A stretch of 64,000 bases of DNA from Burkholderia sp. SRS-W-2-2016. GTDB lineage: Bacteria > Pseudomonadota > Gammaproteobacteria > Burkholderiales > Burkholderiaceae. The stretch covers positions 58,003 to 122,002 of the forward strand of contig NZ_MSDV01000042.1 in assembly GCF_001931485.1 (NCBI RefSeq), in the 5' to 3' direction. Under the pieces are notes generated by a model. That model did not search any database. It was not told the DNA's origin and saw only the letters and a program-made list of their open reading frames with translations. Positions 1 through 7,276 of the stretch are shown here, in pieces; positions within the stretch are counted from its first letter, which is position 1, and each line of letters opens with the position of its first letter. The translations under genes were made by a program, and so were the position numbers.

Positions 1-714
1 GCGGCCGAATACGCTCCACGCCGAATCGCTCTGGCGCAGATAGCGCGGCGGCGACGGCGGCAGCGCGTTGGGCGGCGGCGGGTTGGTCGCGCTGAAATCG
101 GGCGCCGCGCCGAAGCCGGGCGGCGGCGAGCCGGCCGCACGCGCGGTGGTGGCGGGGGCATCGGTGGCGGCGAGCGGTTCGTCGGTAACGACGTCGACGT
201 CCACCGCACCGAACGGCGCCGACGCCGGAGAAACCGATACGTCCGCGGGCGGCTCGCTCACCAAGGGGGCGGGCTTCACCACCTGGGCCGGTTTCACCGT
301 CGGCTCGAACTTCGCGCCGGTCCCGCCCGTGTCGGCCCGCGTAGTGCCCGCTTGAGCACCTGCCTGAGCACCCGACTGAGCACCCGCATGGCTGCCGGCG
401 CGCCGCGCGTCGCGCTCGTGCACCGCCGCTTCCTGCCGCGCGGTGGATTCCGCGGCGGCGCTGCGCGCCTCGGCCGCATCGCGCAACCGGGCCGAACGTG
501 GGTCTTCAGGCGTCACCGACGACGCGCTCAGCGGGTCATCGGTCGACGAGCGCACGGTCGCCTCCTCGGCCGCGGCGTCTTTAGCCGGCGACTGAGTGGC
601 GTCTTCATGCGAGGGAGGAAGTGCGGCGGCCGTTTCCGGCGCGCCGGTCGGCGCGGGTGTGGCCGCCGGAGGACTGCCGGTCGTGCCGGCGTTTTCGGGT
701 TTGTTTTCGCTCAT
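1..714 (-). CDS. Partial protein with long disordered Ala/Pro-rich N-terminus, function unknown
   Basis: This is an open minus-strand frame from an ATG at 714 (MSENKPENAG...) running off the left edge of the window, so only about 238 N-terminal codons are present. The visible part is almost entirely low complexity: rich in Ala, Pro, Thr and acidic residues, with a short GAQ-SGAQ-AGAQ repeat near residue 110, and no signal peptide or membrane segment. The last visible residues (RYLRQSDSAWSVFG) look like the beginning of a folded or membrane-anchored region. It lies downstream of the antiporter gene on the same strand with a 151-base gap, so co-transcription is possible. I do not recognise the family. 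A disordered head ahead of a membrane domain is common in beta-proteobacterial envelope proteins, but that is inference. Confidence 0.6.
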   Translation of the reverse strand, partial: MSENKPENAGTTGSPPAATPAPTGAPETAAALPPSHEDATQSPAKDAAAEEATVRSSTDDPLSASSVTPEDPRSARLRDAAEARSAAAESTARQEAAVHERDARRAGSHAGAQSGAQAGAQAGTTRADTGGTGAKFEPTVKPAQVVKPAPLVSEPPADVSVSPASAPFGAVDVDVVTDEPLAATDAPATTARAAGSPPPGFGAAPDFSATNPPPPNALPPSPPRYLRQSDSAWSVFGR

Positions 715-865
715 GACTGTCGGACTGGCGCCTTTCACGCGAACGAATGAATATGCCCTGATTATCCGCCAGCGCCGCGAGGCGGGCAAACGCGCACACA
801 ATTGCTCACATTGTTGCAGCCGTGTCGCCTCGCGGCTTCACGCGCTCACCCGGAAACCCATTCAC

Positions 866-2623
866 TCAAGGGTCCGGCTGTTCCTCGAACGTTTCGCGCA
901 GCGCGATCTGCATCGACGCGTGGATCTTCACGCACCAGCGCCACACCAGCGCGAGCAGCACCGCCGCGCACACCAGCACGGCGACCAGCAGGCCGGTCGG
1001 CGGCAGGATGCTGCTCGACAGCGCGGCCACCAGCAGGAACACGCCGATCATCGACACGATCGGCACCACATCGGCGATCGTGCGGCGCAACGCGCTGGTC
1101 AGGCGCCCCGCGTTGCTCGGCTGCACGCTGACTTCGGCGAGCAGCAGCGCGAGCGATTTGGTCTTGCGATAGACCGCGACCAGGAACGGCAGCGACACGA
1201 ACAGCGCGATGCTCCACTGCACGACGCGCTGCCACGAGCCGTCGGCGAGCCAGTGGCCGAGCAGCCGGCCGGTGTACGGCGCGCTGTACGACACCGCGAG
1301 GAAGATCGCGGCGACGAACGCGAGATTCACCGCGATCTGCACGATGATCCGCCGCGTCATGCCGAACAGCGTCGGCTCGCCGGTTTCGGTGGTCAGGCTG
1401 CGCAGCCATTGCCCATACAGCCCGAACACGTTCGACAGCGTCTCGGGCATCACCCGCGCGATCCGCCGCGTCAGCGGATCGGCGACACGGATCAGATACG
1501 GCGTGCTCAACGTGGTCAGCGCCGACACCGCGACCGCGATCGGATACAGGAAGCCGCTGGTGACCTTCAGCGTGACGCCGAGCGACGCGATGATGAACGA
1601 GAACTCGCCGATCTGCGACACGGTCATGCCGACCCGCATCGAGGTGCGCGCGTCGCGTCCGGCGAGGAAGGTGCCGAGTCCGCACGACACGATCTTGCCG
1701 ACGATCACCGCGAACGTGATCAGCGCGATCGGCCACGCGTACTCGATCATCACTGCGGGGTTCAGCATCAGCCCGATGGTCACGAAGAAGATCGCGGAAA
1801 ACGCGTCGCGCAGCGGCGCGATCAGATGTTCGATCCGGTGCAGATGGCGCGACTCGGCCATGATCGCGCCGATCAGGAACGCGCCGAGCGCGATGCTGTA
1901 ATCGAGCTTGACCACCAGCAGACAGAAGCCGAAGCAGAAACCGAGCACCGACACCAGCAGCATCTCGTCGCTGTGCGTGCGCGCCACGTAATTCAGCGCG
2001 CGCGGCACCAGCAGCACGCCGACCAGCAGCGACACCATCATGAACAGCAGCAGCTTGCCGAGCGTGATCGCGGCGAGTCCGGCGCTCAGCTGGCCGGTCT
2101 GCGCGATGCCGGTCAGCAGCACCAGCATCGCGATGCCGAGAATGTCCTCGACGATCAGGATGCCGAACACAAGTTGCGCGAAGCCCTCGCGTTTCAGACC
2201 GAGATCGGACAGCGCCTTGACGATGATCGTGGTCGACGAGATCGCGAGAATCGCACCGAGAAACAGCGAGTCCATCCGGCTCCAGCCGAACGCACTGCCG
2301 ATCTCGTAGCCGATCCACAGCATCAGCACGATCTCGGACAATGCCGCGACGATCGCGGTCAGGCCGACCTTGAACAGTTTGCGCAGACTGAATTCGAGCC
2401 CGAGCGAAAACATCAGGAACACCACGCCGAGCTCGCCGAGCGTCTGGATCGTCTGTTCGTCGTGGATCAGCTGGAACGGCGGCGTGTACGGCCCGATGAT
2501 CACGCCGGCCGCGATATAGCCCAGCACCACCGGCTGCTTCATGCGATGGAACAGCACGGTGACGACGCCGGCCAGCGCCATCACGACGGCTAGATCCTGA
2601 ATGAAGCCAATGCCCTGGTGCAT
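866..2623 (-). CDS. CPA2-family monovalent cation/proton antiporter (KefB/YbaL-like)
   Basis: A predicted inner-membrane antiporter of 585 residues that exchanges K+ or Na+ for protons. The N-terminal two thirds is the Na_H_Exchanger domain with about a dozen hydrophobic segments. It contains the family signatures LGLEFS (about residue 75) and the acidic pair in VEDILGI (about residue 155), the expected ion-binding site. Unlike KefB or KefC it has no C-terminal Rossmann RCK/TrkA-N domain; instead about 200 residues contain several more hydrophobic helices, ending in a short polar tail (EEQPDP). I chose the ATG at 2623 because MHQGIGFIQDL is the usual family start; upstream in-frame codons give a polar leader unlike the family. 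The exact ion specificity cannot be read from sequence. Confidence 0.88.
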   Translation of the reverse strand: MHQGIGFIQDLAVVMALAGVVTVLFHRMKQPVVLGYIAAGVIIGPYTPPFQLIHDEQTIQTLGELGVVFLMFSLGLEFSLRKLFKVGLTAIVAALSEIVLMLWIGYEIGSAFGWSRMDSLFLGAILAISSTTIIVKALSDLGLKREGFAQLVFGILIVEDILGIAMLVLLTGIAQTGQLSAGLAAITLGKLLLFMMVSLLVGVLLVPRALNYVARTHSDEMLLVSVLGFCFGFCLLVVKLDYSIALGAFLIGAIMAESRHLHRIEHLIAPLRDAFSAIFFVTIGLMLNPAVMIEYAWPIALITFAVIVGKIVSCGLGTFLAGRDARTSMRVGMTVSQIGEFSFIIASLGVTLKVTSGFLYPIAVAVSALTTLSTPYLIRVADPLTRRIARVMPETLSNVFGLYGQWLRSLTTETGEPTLFGMTRRIIVQIAVNLAFVAAIFLAVSYSAPYTGRLLGHWLADGSWQRVVQWSIALFVSLPFLVAVYRKTKSLALLLAEVSVQPSNAGRLTSALRRTIADVVPIVSMIGVFLLVAALSSSILPPTGLLVAVLVCAAVLLALVWRWCVKIHASMQIALRETFEEQPDP

Positions 2624-3099
2624 GAACGCGTTCCTTACAGAAAGTAATGTGTTGCCGCAGTTTAACAAACGGATCGGCCGCGTCTGATTGTGCCCTGGTG
2701 AAATTTTGGGCAAAAGACGGCGGTCACACGTCATGTGACGACTGCGTGCGAGCGGGTTTTCGACGGCCTCGACGCGTAGCAGATATCACCTTAATATTTC
2801 CCCAAAATTTTTGAGACACGATCGAGACACCAGCCACGCCCGTTCCCGCCCAACACGCCCGCGTTGCCCGCCGCCAGGCCGACAGCCACCCTGACAAACC
2901 GCTCCGATGACACTCCCGCCAACCTTCCCGCTTCGCTTCCCGGCCGGGGTCGTCGCCGTTAGCGGGCTTCGCCGGTTCGCTGAGCCGCCCCGCCCGCCGC
3001 GCACCGCGTGCGACGCGACCGGCAGCGCGGTCGCTGTCGCTGTCGCCGCACCAAACGGCTCACCCTTTCACCCGCTTCAACCGGATCTGAACGAACCTC
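2624..3099. other. Divergent intergenic region between antiporter and amidase
   Basis: These 476 bases separate two divergently transcribed genes. The left part (about 2640-2815) is AT-richer than its surroundings, with stretches such as taatatttcccc and aaaattttt, as expected for promoters. A short inverted repeat GTCACA-N5-TGTGAC lies at 2723-2739 and could be a regulator site for the antiporter gene. The right part (2830-3090) is GC-rich; overlapping open frames there show no conserved features and I do not call them genes. Confidence 0.5.
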
Positions 3100-4479
3100 A
3101 TGGCCACTGAATTCGCCCCCTTCCCGCCGCTTGCCCAGCTTGCCGCCGATCTCGCCGCCGGCCGCACCACCAGCCGCGCGCTGGTCGAAACCGCGCTCGA
3201 ACGGATCGCCGATCCGGCCGGCCAGGGCGCGGCGGTCTTCATGCACGTCGACGCCGACGCCGCGCGCCATGCCGCCGACGCGCACGACCGCCTGCGCGCG
3301 GCCGGCACCGTGCTGTCGCCGCTCGCCGGCATCCCGGTGTCGGTCAAGGATCTGTTCGACATCGAAGGCCAGCCGACCCGCGCGGGCTCGGTGGTGCTCG
3401 CCGGCGCGCCGCCGGCCACCGCCGACGCGGTCGCGGTCGCCCGGCTGAAGCGGGCCGGCGCGGTGCTGGTCGGGCGCACCAACATGAGCGAGTTCGCGTT
3501 CTCCGGGCTCGGCCTGAACCCGCACTACGGCCATCCGCTGTCGCCGTACCGGCGCGGCGTCAAGGGCGACGAACGGATTTCGGGCGGCTCGTCGTCGGGC
3601 GCGGCGGCCTCGGTCGCCGACGGCATGGCGGCGGTCGCGCTCGGCACCGACACCGGCGGCTCGATCCGCATCCCGGCCGCGCTGTGCGGGCTGACCGGCT
3701 TCAAGCCGACCGCCGCGCGGATCCCGAAACAGGGCGGCGTGCCGCTGTCGAGCACGCTCGATTCGTTCGGGCCGATCGGCGTGTCGGTCGCGTGCTGCGC
3801 GCTGGTCGACCGGATGCTCGCCGGGCTCGAGCCGCGCATCCCGGCCGCGCGGCCGCTCGAAGGGGTGCGCCTGGGCGTACTGACCAATTACGTGACCGAC
3901 GGCGTCGAGCCGGAAGTCGCACGCGCAATCGATACCGCGCTCAAGCACCTGGAAGCGGCCGGCGCGATCGTCAGCGAAGTGCGCTTCGCGCCGCTCGACC
4001 GGCTGCCGGAGATCAACCGGATCGGCTTTTCGCCGATCGAGGCGTATGCGTGGCATCGGCCGCTGCTCGAACGGCATCGCGACCAGTACGACCCGCGCGT
4101 GCTGGTGCGCATTCTGAAAGGCCAGCCGGCCAGCGCGATCGACTATCTGGACCTGCTGGCCGAGCGCCAGGCGCTGCTCGACGAAGCCGCGCGCACGCTG
4201 TGGCAGCGCTTCGACGCGGTGGTCGCGCCGACCGTGCCGGTGGTGCCGCCGCGCGTCGCCGACCTGCTGCACGACGACGACGCGTTCGGCCGCACCAACG
4301 CGCTGATCCTGCGCAATCCGAGCGCCTTCAACTTCCTCGACAGCTGTGCGCTGTCGCTGCCCTGCCATCTGCGCGGCGACGCGCCGGTCGGGCTGATGCT
4401 GGCGGGCGCGCCGCACGCGGACGACGCGCTGCTGGCGATCGGGCGGGCGGCCGAGGCGGTGTTGAACGCGATCCGGTGA
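3100..4479 (+). CDS. Amidase, amidase-signature family (GatA/AtzF-like)
   Basis: Predicted 459-residue hydrolase that cleaves a C-N amide bond in the cytoplasm; the substrate is unknown. The amidase-signature core is clear: the catalytic lysine in PVSVKDLFD (Lys83), the Ser/Gly-rich segment GGSSSGAAAS (about 162-171) carrying the cis-serine, and the nucleophile in TDTGGSIRIP (Ser188), giving a full Ser-cisSer-Lys triad. The protein is shorter than GatA (about 490) and no gatB or gatC lies nearby, so a role in tRNA-dependent amidation is unlikely; this class includes many orphan amidases. The start ATG follows CGAACCTC and gives the normal family N-terminus. It stands alone between a divergent antiporter gene and a tandem-repeat array. 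Confidence 0.9.
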   Translation: MATEFAPFPPLAQLAADLAAGRTTSRALVETALERIADPAGQGAAVFMHVDADAARHAADAHDRLRAAGTVLSPLAGIPVSVKDLFDIEGQPTRAGSVVLAGAPPATADAVAVARLKRAGAVLVGRTNMSEFAFSGLGLNPHYGHPLSPYRRGVKGDERISGGSSSGAAASVADGMAAVALGTDTGGSIRIPAALCGLTGFKPTAARIPKQGGVPLSSTLDSFGPIGVSVACCALVDRMLAGLEPRIPAARPLEGVRLGVLTNYVTDGVEPEVARAIDTALKHLEAAGAIVSEVRFAPLDRLPEINRIGFSPIEAYAWHRPLLERHRDQYDPRVLVRILKGQPASAIDYLDLLAERQALLDEAARTLWQRFDAVVAPTVPVVPPRVADLLHDDDAFGRTNALILRNPSAFNFLDSCALSLPCHLRGDAPVGLMLAGAPHADDALLAIGRAAEAVLNAIR

Positions 4480-4515
4480 GCGGGGCGGGGTTCGCGGCGA
4501 GCGGCAACGCGTGTG

Positions 4516-4676
4516 GTAGGAGGCAGGTGGCAGGTGGCAGGTGGCAAGCGGTAGGCGGTAGGCTGCAGGTGGCAAGCGGTAGGCGGTAGGCGGTAGGCGG
4601 TAGGCGACAGGCGGTAGGCGACAGGCGGTAGGCGGTAGGCGACAGGCGGCAGGCGGCAGGCGGTAAGCCGTAACCG
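4516..4676. repeat. Heptanucleotide tandem repeat array, about 22 units
   Basis: A run of 7-bp units in strict phase, consensus G(T/C)AGGCG, with variants such as gcaggtg, gcaagcg and acaggcg. Units at the left end are mostly gcaggtg, those in the middle gtaggcg, and the final units (gtaagcc, gtaaccg) have decayed. Because 7 is not a multiple of 3, the reverse strand reads as a seven-residue peptide repeat (LPPTAYR-like); this is a by-product, not a gene. The array fills most of the gap between the amidase stop and dsbB. Slipped-strand copy-number variation between strains would be expected. Confidence 0.95.
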
Positions 4677-4803
4677 GCAAATCACGGCCCCCCTACCGCA
4701 TCCCGGTCCGCGCCGGAATCGTCTGCCGATACGCGGCCGGGAGGGCGTTCGCGCTAGAATCGCGGGCACCCGCTTTCACCGTTTCGAGATAACCCGACGA
4801 CCC

Positions 4804-5313
4804 ATGAACAACGATTCCGCGATGCTGCGCCGCGAGCGCTCCCTGCTGGTTCTGCTCGGCCTGATCTGCGTCGCCCTGGTGGGCGGCGCGCTGTACCTGC
4901 AGTTTTTCGAGCACGAAGATCCGTGCCCGCTGTGCATCATCCAGCGCTATTTCTTCCTGCTGATCGCGATCTTCGCGTTCCTCGGCTCGCGCTTTCACAA
5001 CTGGCGCGCGGTACGCGTGCTCGAACTGCTGGCCGCGCTGTCGGCGCTCGCCGGCATCGCGACCGCCATGCGCCACGTGTACGTGCAGGCGAATCCAGGC
5101 TTCAGCTGCGGCTTCGACGCGCTGCAACCGGTCGTCGATAGCCTGCCGCCCGCGCACTGGCTGCCGAGCGTGTTCAAGGTCGCCGGCCTGTGCGAGACCC
5201 CCTATCCGCCGATCCTCGGCTTGTCGCTGCCGATGTGGTCGCTGGTCGGCTTCGTGGTCGCGTTTCTGGCGCTCGCGCTCAGTCTGGTGCGCAATCGCCG
5301 CCGGGTCGGCTGA
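4804..5313 (+). CDS. dsbB: Disulfide bond formation protein B
   Basis: Inner-membrane quinone reductase that re-oxidises DsbA and passes the electrons to ubiquinone. The 169-residue protein has four hydrophobic segments and both periplasmic cysteine pairs: Cys41-Cys44 in EDPCPLCIIQRY (the quinone-proximal pair) and Cys102/Cys130 in the second loop (FSCGF ... AGLCETPYP). The length and the Arg after the first CXXC pair fit the family. The ATG at 4804 follows a candidate -10 element TAGAAT at 4754-4759. It is a single-gene unit; dsbA is not in the window. Confidence 0.96.
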   Translation: MNNDSAMLRRERSLLVLLGLICVALVGGALYLQFFEHEDPCPLCIIQRYFFLLIAIFAFLGSRFHNWRAVRVLELLAALSALAGIATAMRHVYVQANPGFSCGFDALQPVVDSLPPAHWLPSVFKVAGLCETPYPPILGLSLPMWSLVGFVVAFLALALSLVRNRRRVG

Positions 5314-5725
5314 CGTGGTTTGAAAAAACGGGCGAATCCGCGCGCCAATAGAGCGCCGGATTCGCCGCGATGTTCTCCGCTGCGCCACGCCTGCACAAAC
5401 CACCGGACTGCGCGCCGTCCAGCGGGCGCGGCCGCAACCCGGCGCCAATCTTCCGCACTTCTCGCCACCCGGCCCTCCGGCCGCCGCGCTCCGCGCGCGC
5501 CCGCTTCGGTCCACCGCGCTTCCCCGCTTCCCCCGCAACTTCCCGCCGCCGCGCGAATCGTACGAGCATCATGACCGCCGCCACATGAGCTTCATGCGGC
5601 GCGGAAAATATTTTCGGCCCGGCGTAGTGCTATCGTCGGGTCTGGATGGCGATCTACGTGCGCGAGGCCGGCTTCGGTGACCCCTGCGTAACGCGCGCCC
5701 GGTCCGCACTGTCTTCCGATTCGCC
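5314..5725. other. Intergenic region upstream of xdhA
   Basis: About 410 bases between dsbB and the purine cluster. Most is GC-rich and carries only non-conserved overlapping open frames on both strands. An AT-rich patch at 5606-5616 (aaaatatttt) could hold the xdh promoter. I see no clear hairpin terminator or recognised operator. Confidence 0.4.
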
Positions 5726-7276
5726 ATGACAACGCAAACCATCCGCTTCTATCACCAGGGGTCCGTCCGCGAGGTCGCGGGCATCCCGCCGACGCGCACC
5801 GTGCTCCAGCACCTGCGCGAGGATCTGCGCTGCACGGGCACCAAGGAAGGCTGCGCGGAAGGCGACTGCGGCGCGTGCACGGTCGTCGTCGGCGAACTCG
5901 ACGCGCATGGCGGCCTCGCGCTGAAAGCGGTCAACGCGTGCATCCAGTTCCTGCCGACGCTCGACGGCCGCGCCCTCTTCACCGTCGAAGATCTGCGCGG
6001 CGCTAACGGCGCGCTGCATCCGGTCCAGCAGGCGCTGGTCGACTGTCACGGTTCGCAATGCGGCTTCTGCACGCCCGGCTTCGTGATGTCGATGTGGGCG
6101 CTGTACGAAAACCAGCCCGCCGGCGCCGGCCTACCGACTCGCGATGAAATCAACACCGCGCTGTCCGGCAATCTGTGCCGCTGCACCGGCTACCGGCCGA
6201 TCGTCGAAGCCGCGCAGAAGATGTTCGATTACCAGCAGCATCCGCGGCATCCGCGCCTCGCGCTCGACCGCGACGCGCTCGTCGCGACGCTGCGCACGCT
6301 ACAACGCGCGGACACCTTCGAATACCGCGCGCCCGATGCCCGCGGCGCCACGTTCGGCTCCTCCGCCTTCTACGCCCCCGTCTCGCTCGATGCATTCGCG
6401 ACGCTGCGCGCGCAGCATCCGGACGCGCGCATCGTCGCGGGCAGCACCGATGTCGGGCTGTGGGTCACCAAGCAGTTCCGCGAACTCGGCGAGTTGCTGT
6501 ACATCGGCAACGTCGCCGAATTGAAGACGATCGCGCGCGACGCGCAGATGCTGACGATCGGCGCGGCCGCCACCCTCGAAGACGCGTTCGCGGCTCTCAC
6601 GGCCGACTACCCCGAACTCGCCGAACTGTGGACCCGCTTCGCATCGCTGCCGATCCGCAATGCCGGCACGCTCGGTGGCAACGTCGCGAACGGCTCGCCG
6701 ATCGGCGACTCGATGCCGGCGCTGCTCGCGCTCGACGCCGAGCTCGTACTGCGCCACGGGCGCGCGAGCCGCACGCTGCCGCTCGATGCGTTCTACGTCG
6801 GCTACCAGAAGAGCGCGCTCCGGGCCGGCGAATTCGTCGCCGCGCTGCGCGTGCCGCGCCCGGCCGGCGCGCTGCGCTTTCGCACCTACAAGGTGTCCAA
6901 GCGCTACGACCAGGACATCTCGGCGGTGTGCGCGGCGTTCGCGCTGCACATCGGCGAAGATCGGACGATCCGCGCGGCCCGCGTCGCGTTCGGCGGAATG
7001 GCCGCGACGCCGCAGCGCGCCGCGCACGCCGAAGCGGTACTCGACGGCGCGCACTGGGACGAAACCACCGCGCGCCGCGCAATGGACGCGCTCGCCGCCG
7101 ACTACCAGCCGCTCACCGACATGCGCGCATCGAGCGCGTACCGGCTGAAGGTCGCGCGCAATCTGCTGTGGCGCTTCTACCTCGAAACGCGCGACGACGC
7201 GCCGCTCGCGCTGTGCGACGTGAACGCGTTCGCATTCGAAGCCGACGCGGCGACAATCGCGAAGGAGGTGCCGTGA
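5726..7276 (+). CDS. xdhA: Xanthine dehydrogenase small subunit (FeS/FAD)
   Basis: Electron-transfer subunit of the molybdenum enzyme that oxidises hypoxanthine to xanthine and xanthine to urate with NAD+. Residues 1-90 form the plant-type [2Fe-2S] domain (GTKEGCAEGDCGACTVVV), residues about 95-170 the second [2Fe-2S] domain (CGFCTPGF ... CRCTGYRPI), and residues about 215-500 the FAD-binding and CO-dehydrogenase-flavoprotein C-terminal domains (IVAGSTDVGLWV, LGGNVANGSPIGD). At 516 residues it is full length. Its stop overlaps the xdhB start in a TGATG arrangement, so the two subunits are translationally coupled. It is the first gene of the xdhABC-deaminase cluster. Confidence 0.96.
   Translation: MTTQTIRFYHQGSVREVAGIPPTRTVLQHLREDLRCTGTKEGCAEGDCGACTVVVGELDAHGGLALKAVNACIQFLPTLDGRALFTVEDLRGANGALHPVQQALVDCHGSQCGFCTPGFVMSMWALYENQPAGAGLPTRDEINTALSGNLCRCTGYRPIVEAAQKMFDYQQHPRHPRLALDRDALVATLRTLQRADTFEYRAPDARGATFGSSAFYAPVSLDAFATLRAQHPDARIVAGSTDVGLWVTKQFRELGELLYIGNVAELKTIARDAQMLTIGAAATLEDAFAALTADYPELAELWTRFASLPIRNAGTLGGNVANGSPIGDSMPALLALDAELVLRHGRASRTLPLDAFYVGYQKSALRAGEFVAALRVPRPAGALRFRTYKVSKRYDQDISAVCAAFALHIGEDRTIRAARVAFGGMAATPQRAAHAEAVLDGAHWDETTARRAMDALAADYQPLTDMRASSAYRLKVARNLLWRFYLETRDDAPLALCDVNAFAFEADAATIAKEVP

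Noticed and set aside
596..2593. Long plus-strand open frame (665 codons) opposite the antiporter gene
   Set aside because: Its product is His/Gln/Arg-rich (EQHRRAHQHGDQQ style), the usual translation of the antisense of a high-GC membrane protein gene.
2723..2739. GTCACA-N5-TGTGAC inverted repeat upstream of the antiporter gene
   Set aside because: Short arms in a GC-rich genome; kept only as a note in the intergenic entry.
2959..4680. Minus-strand frame beginning with LPP-TAYR peptide repeats
   Set aside because: The repeats are the heptanucleotide array read in protein; the rest is antisense to the amidase.
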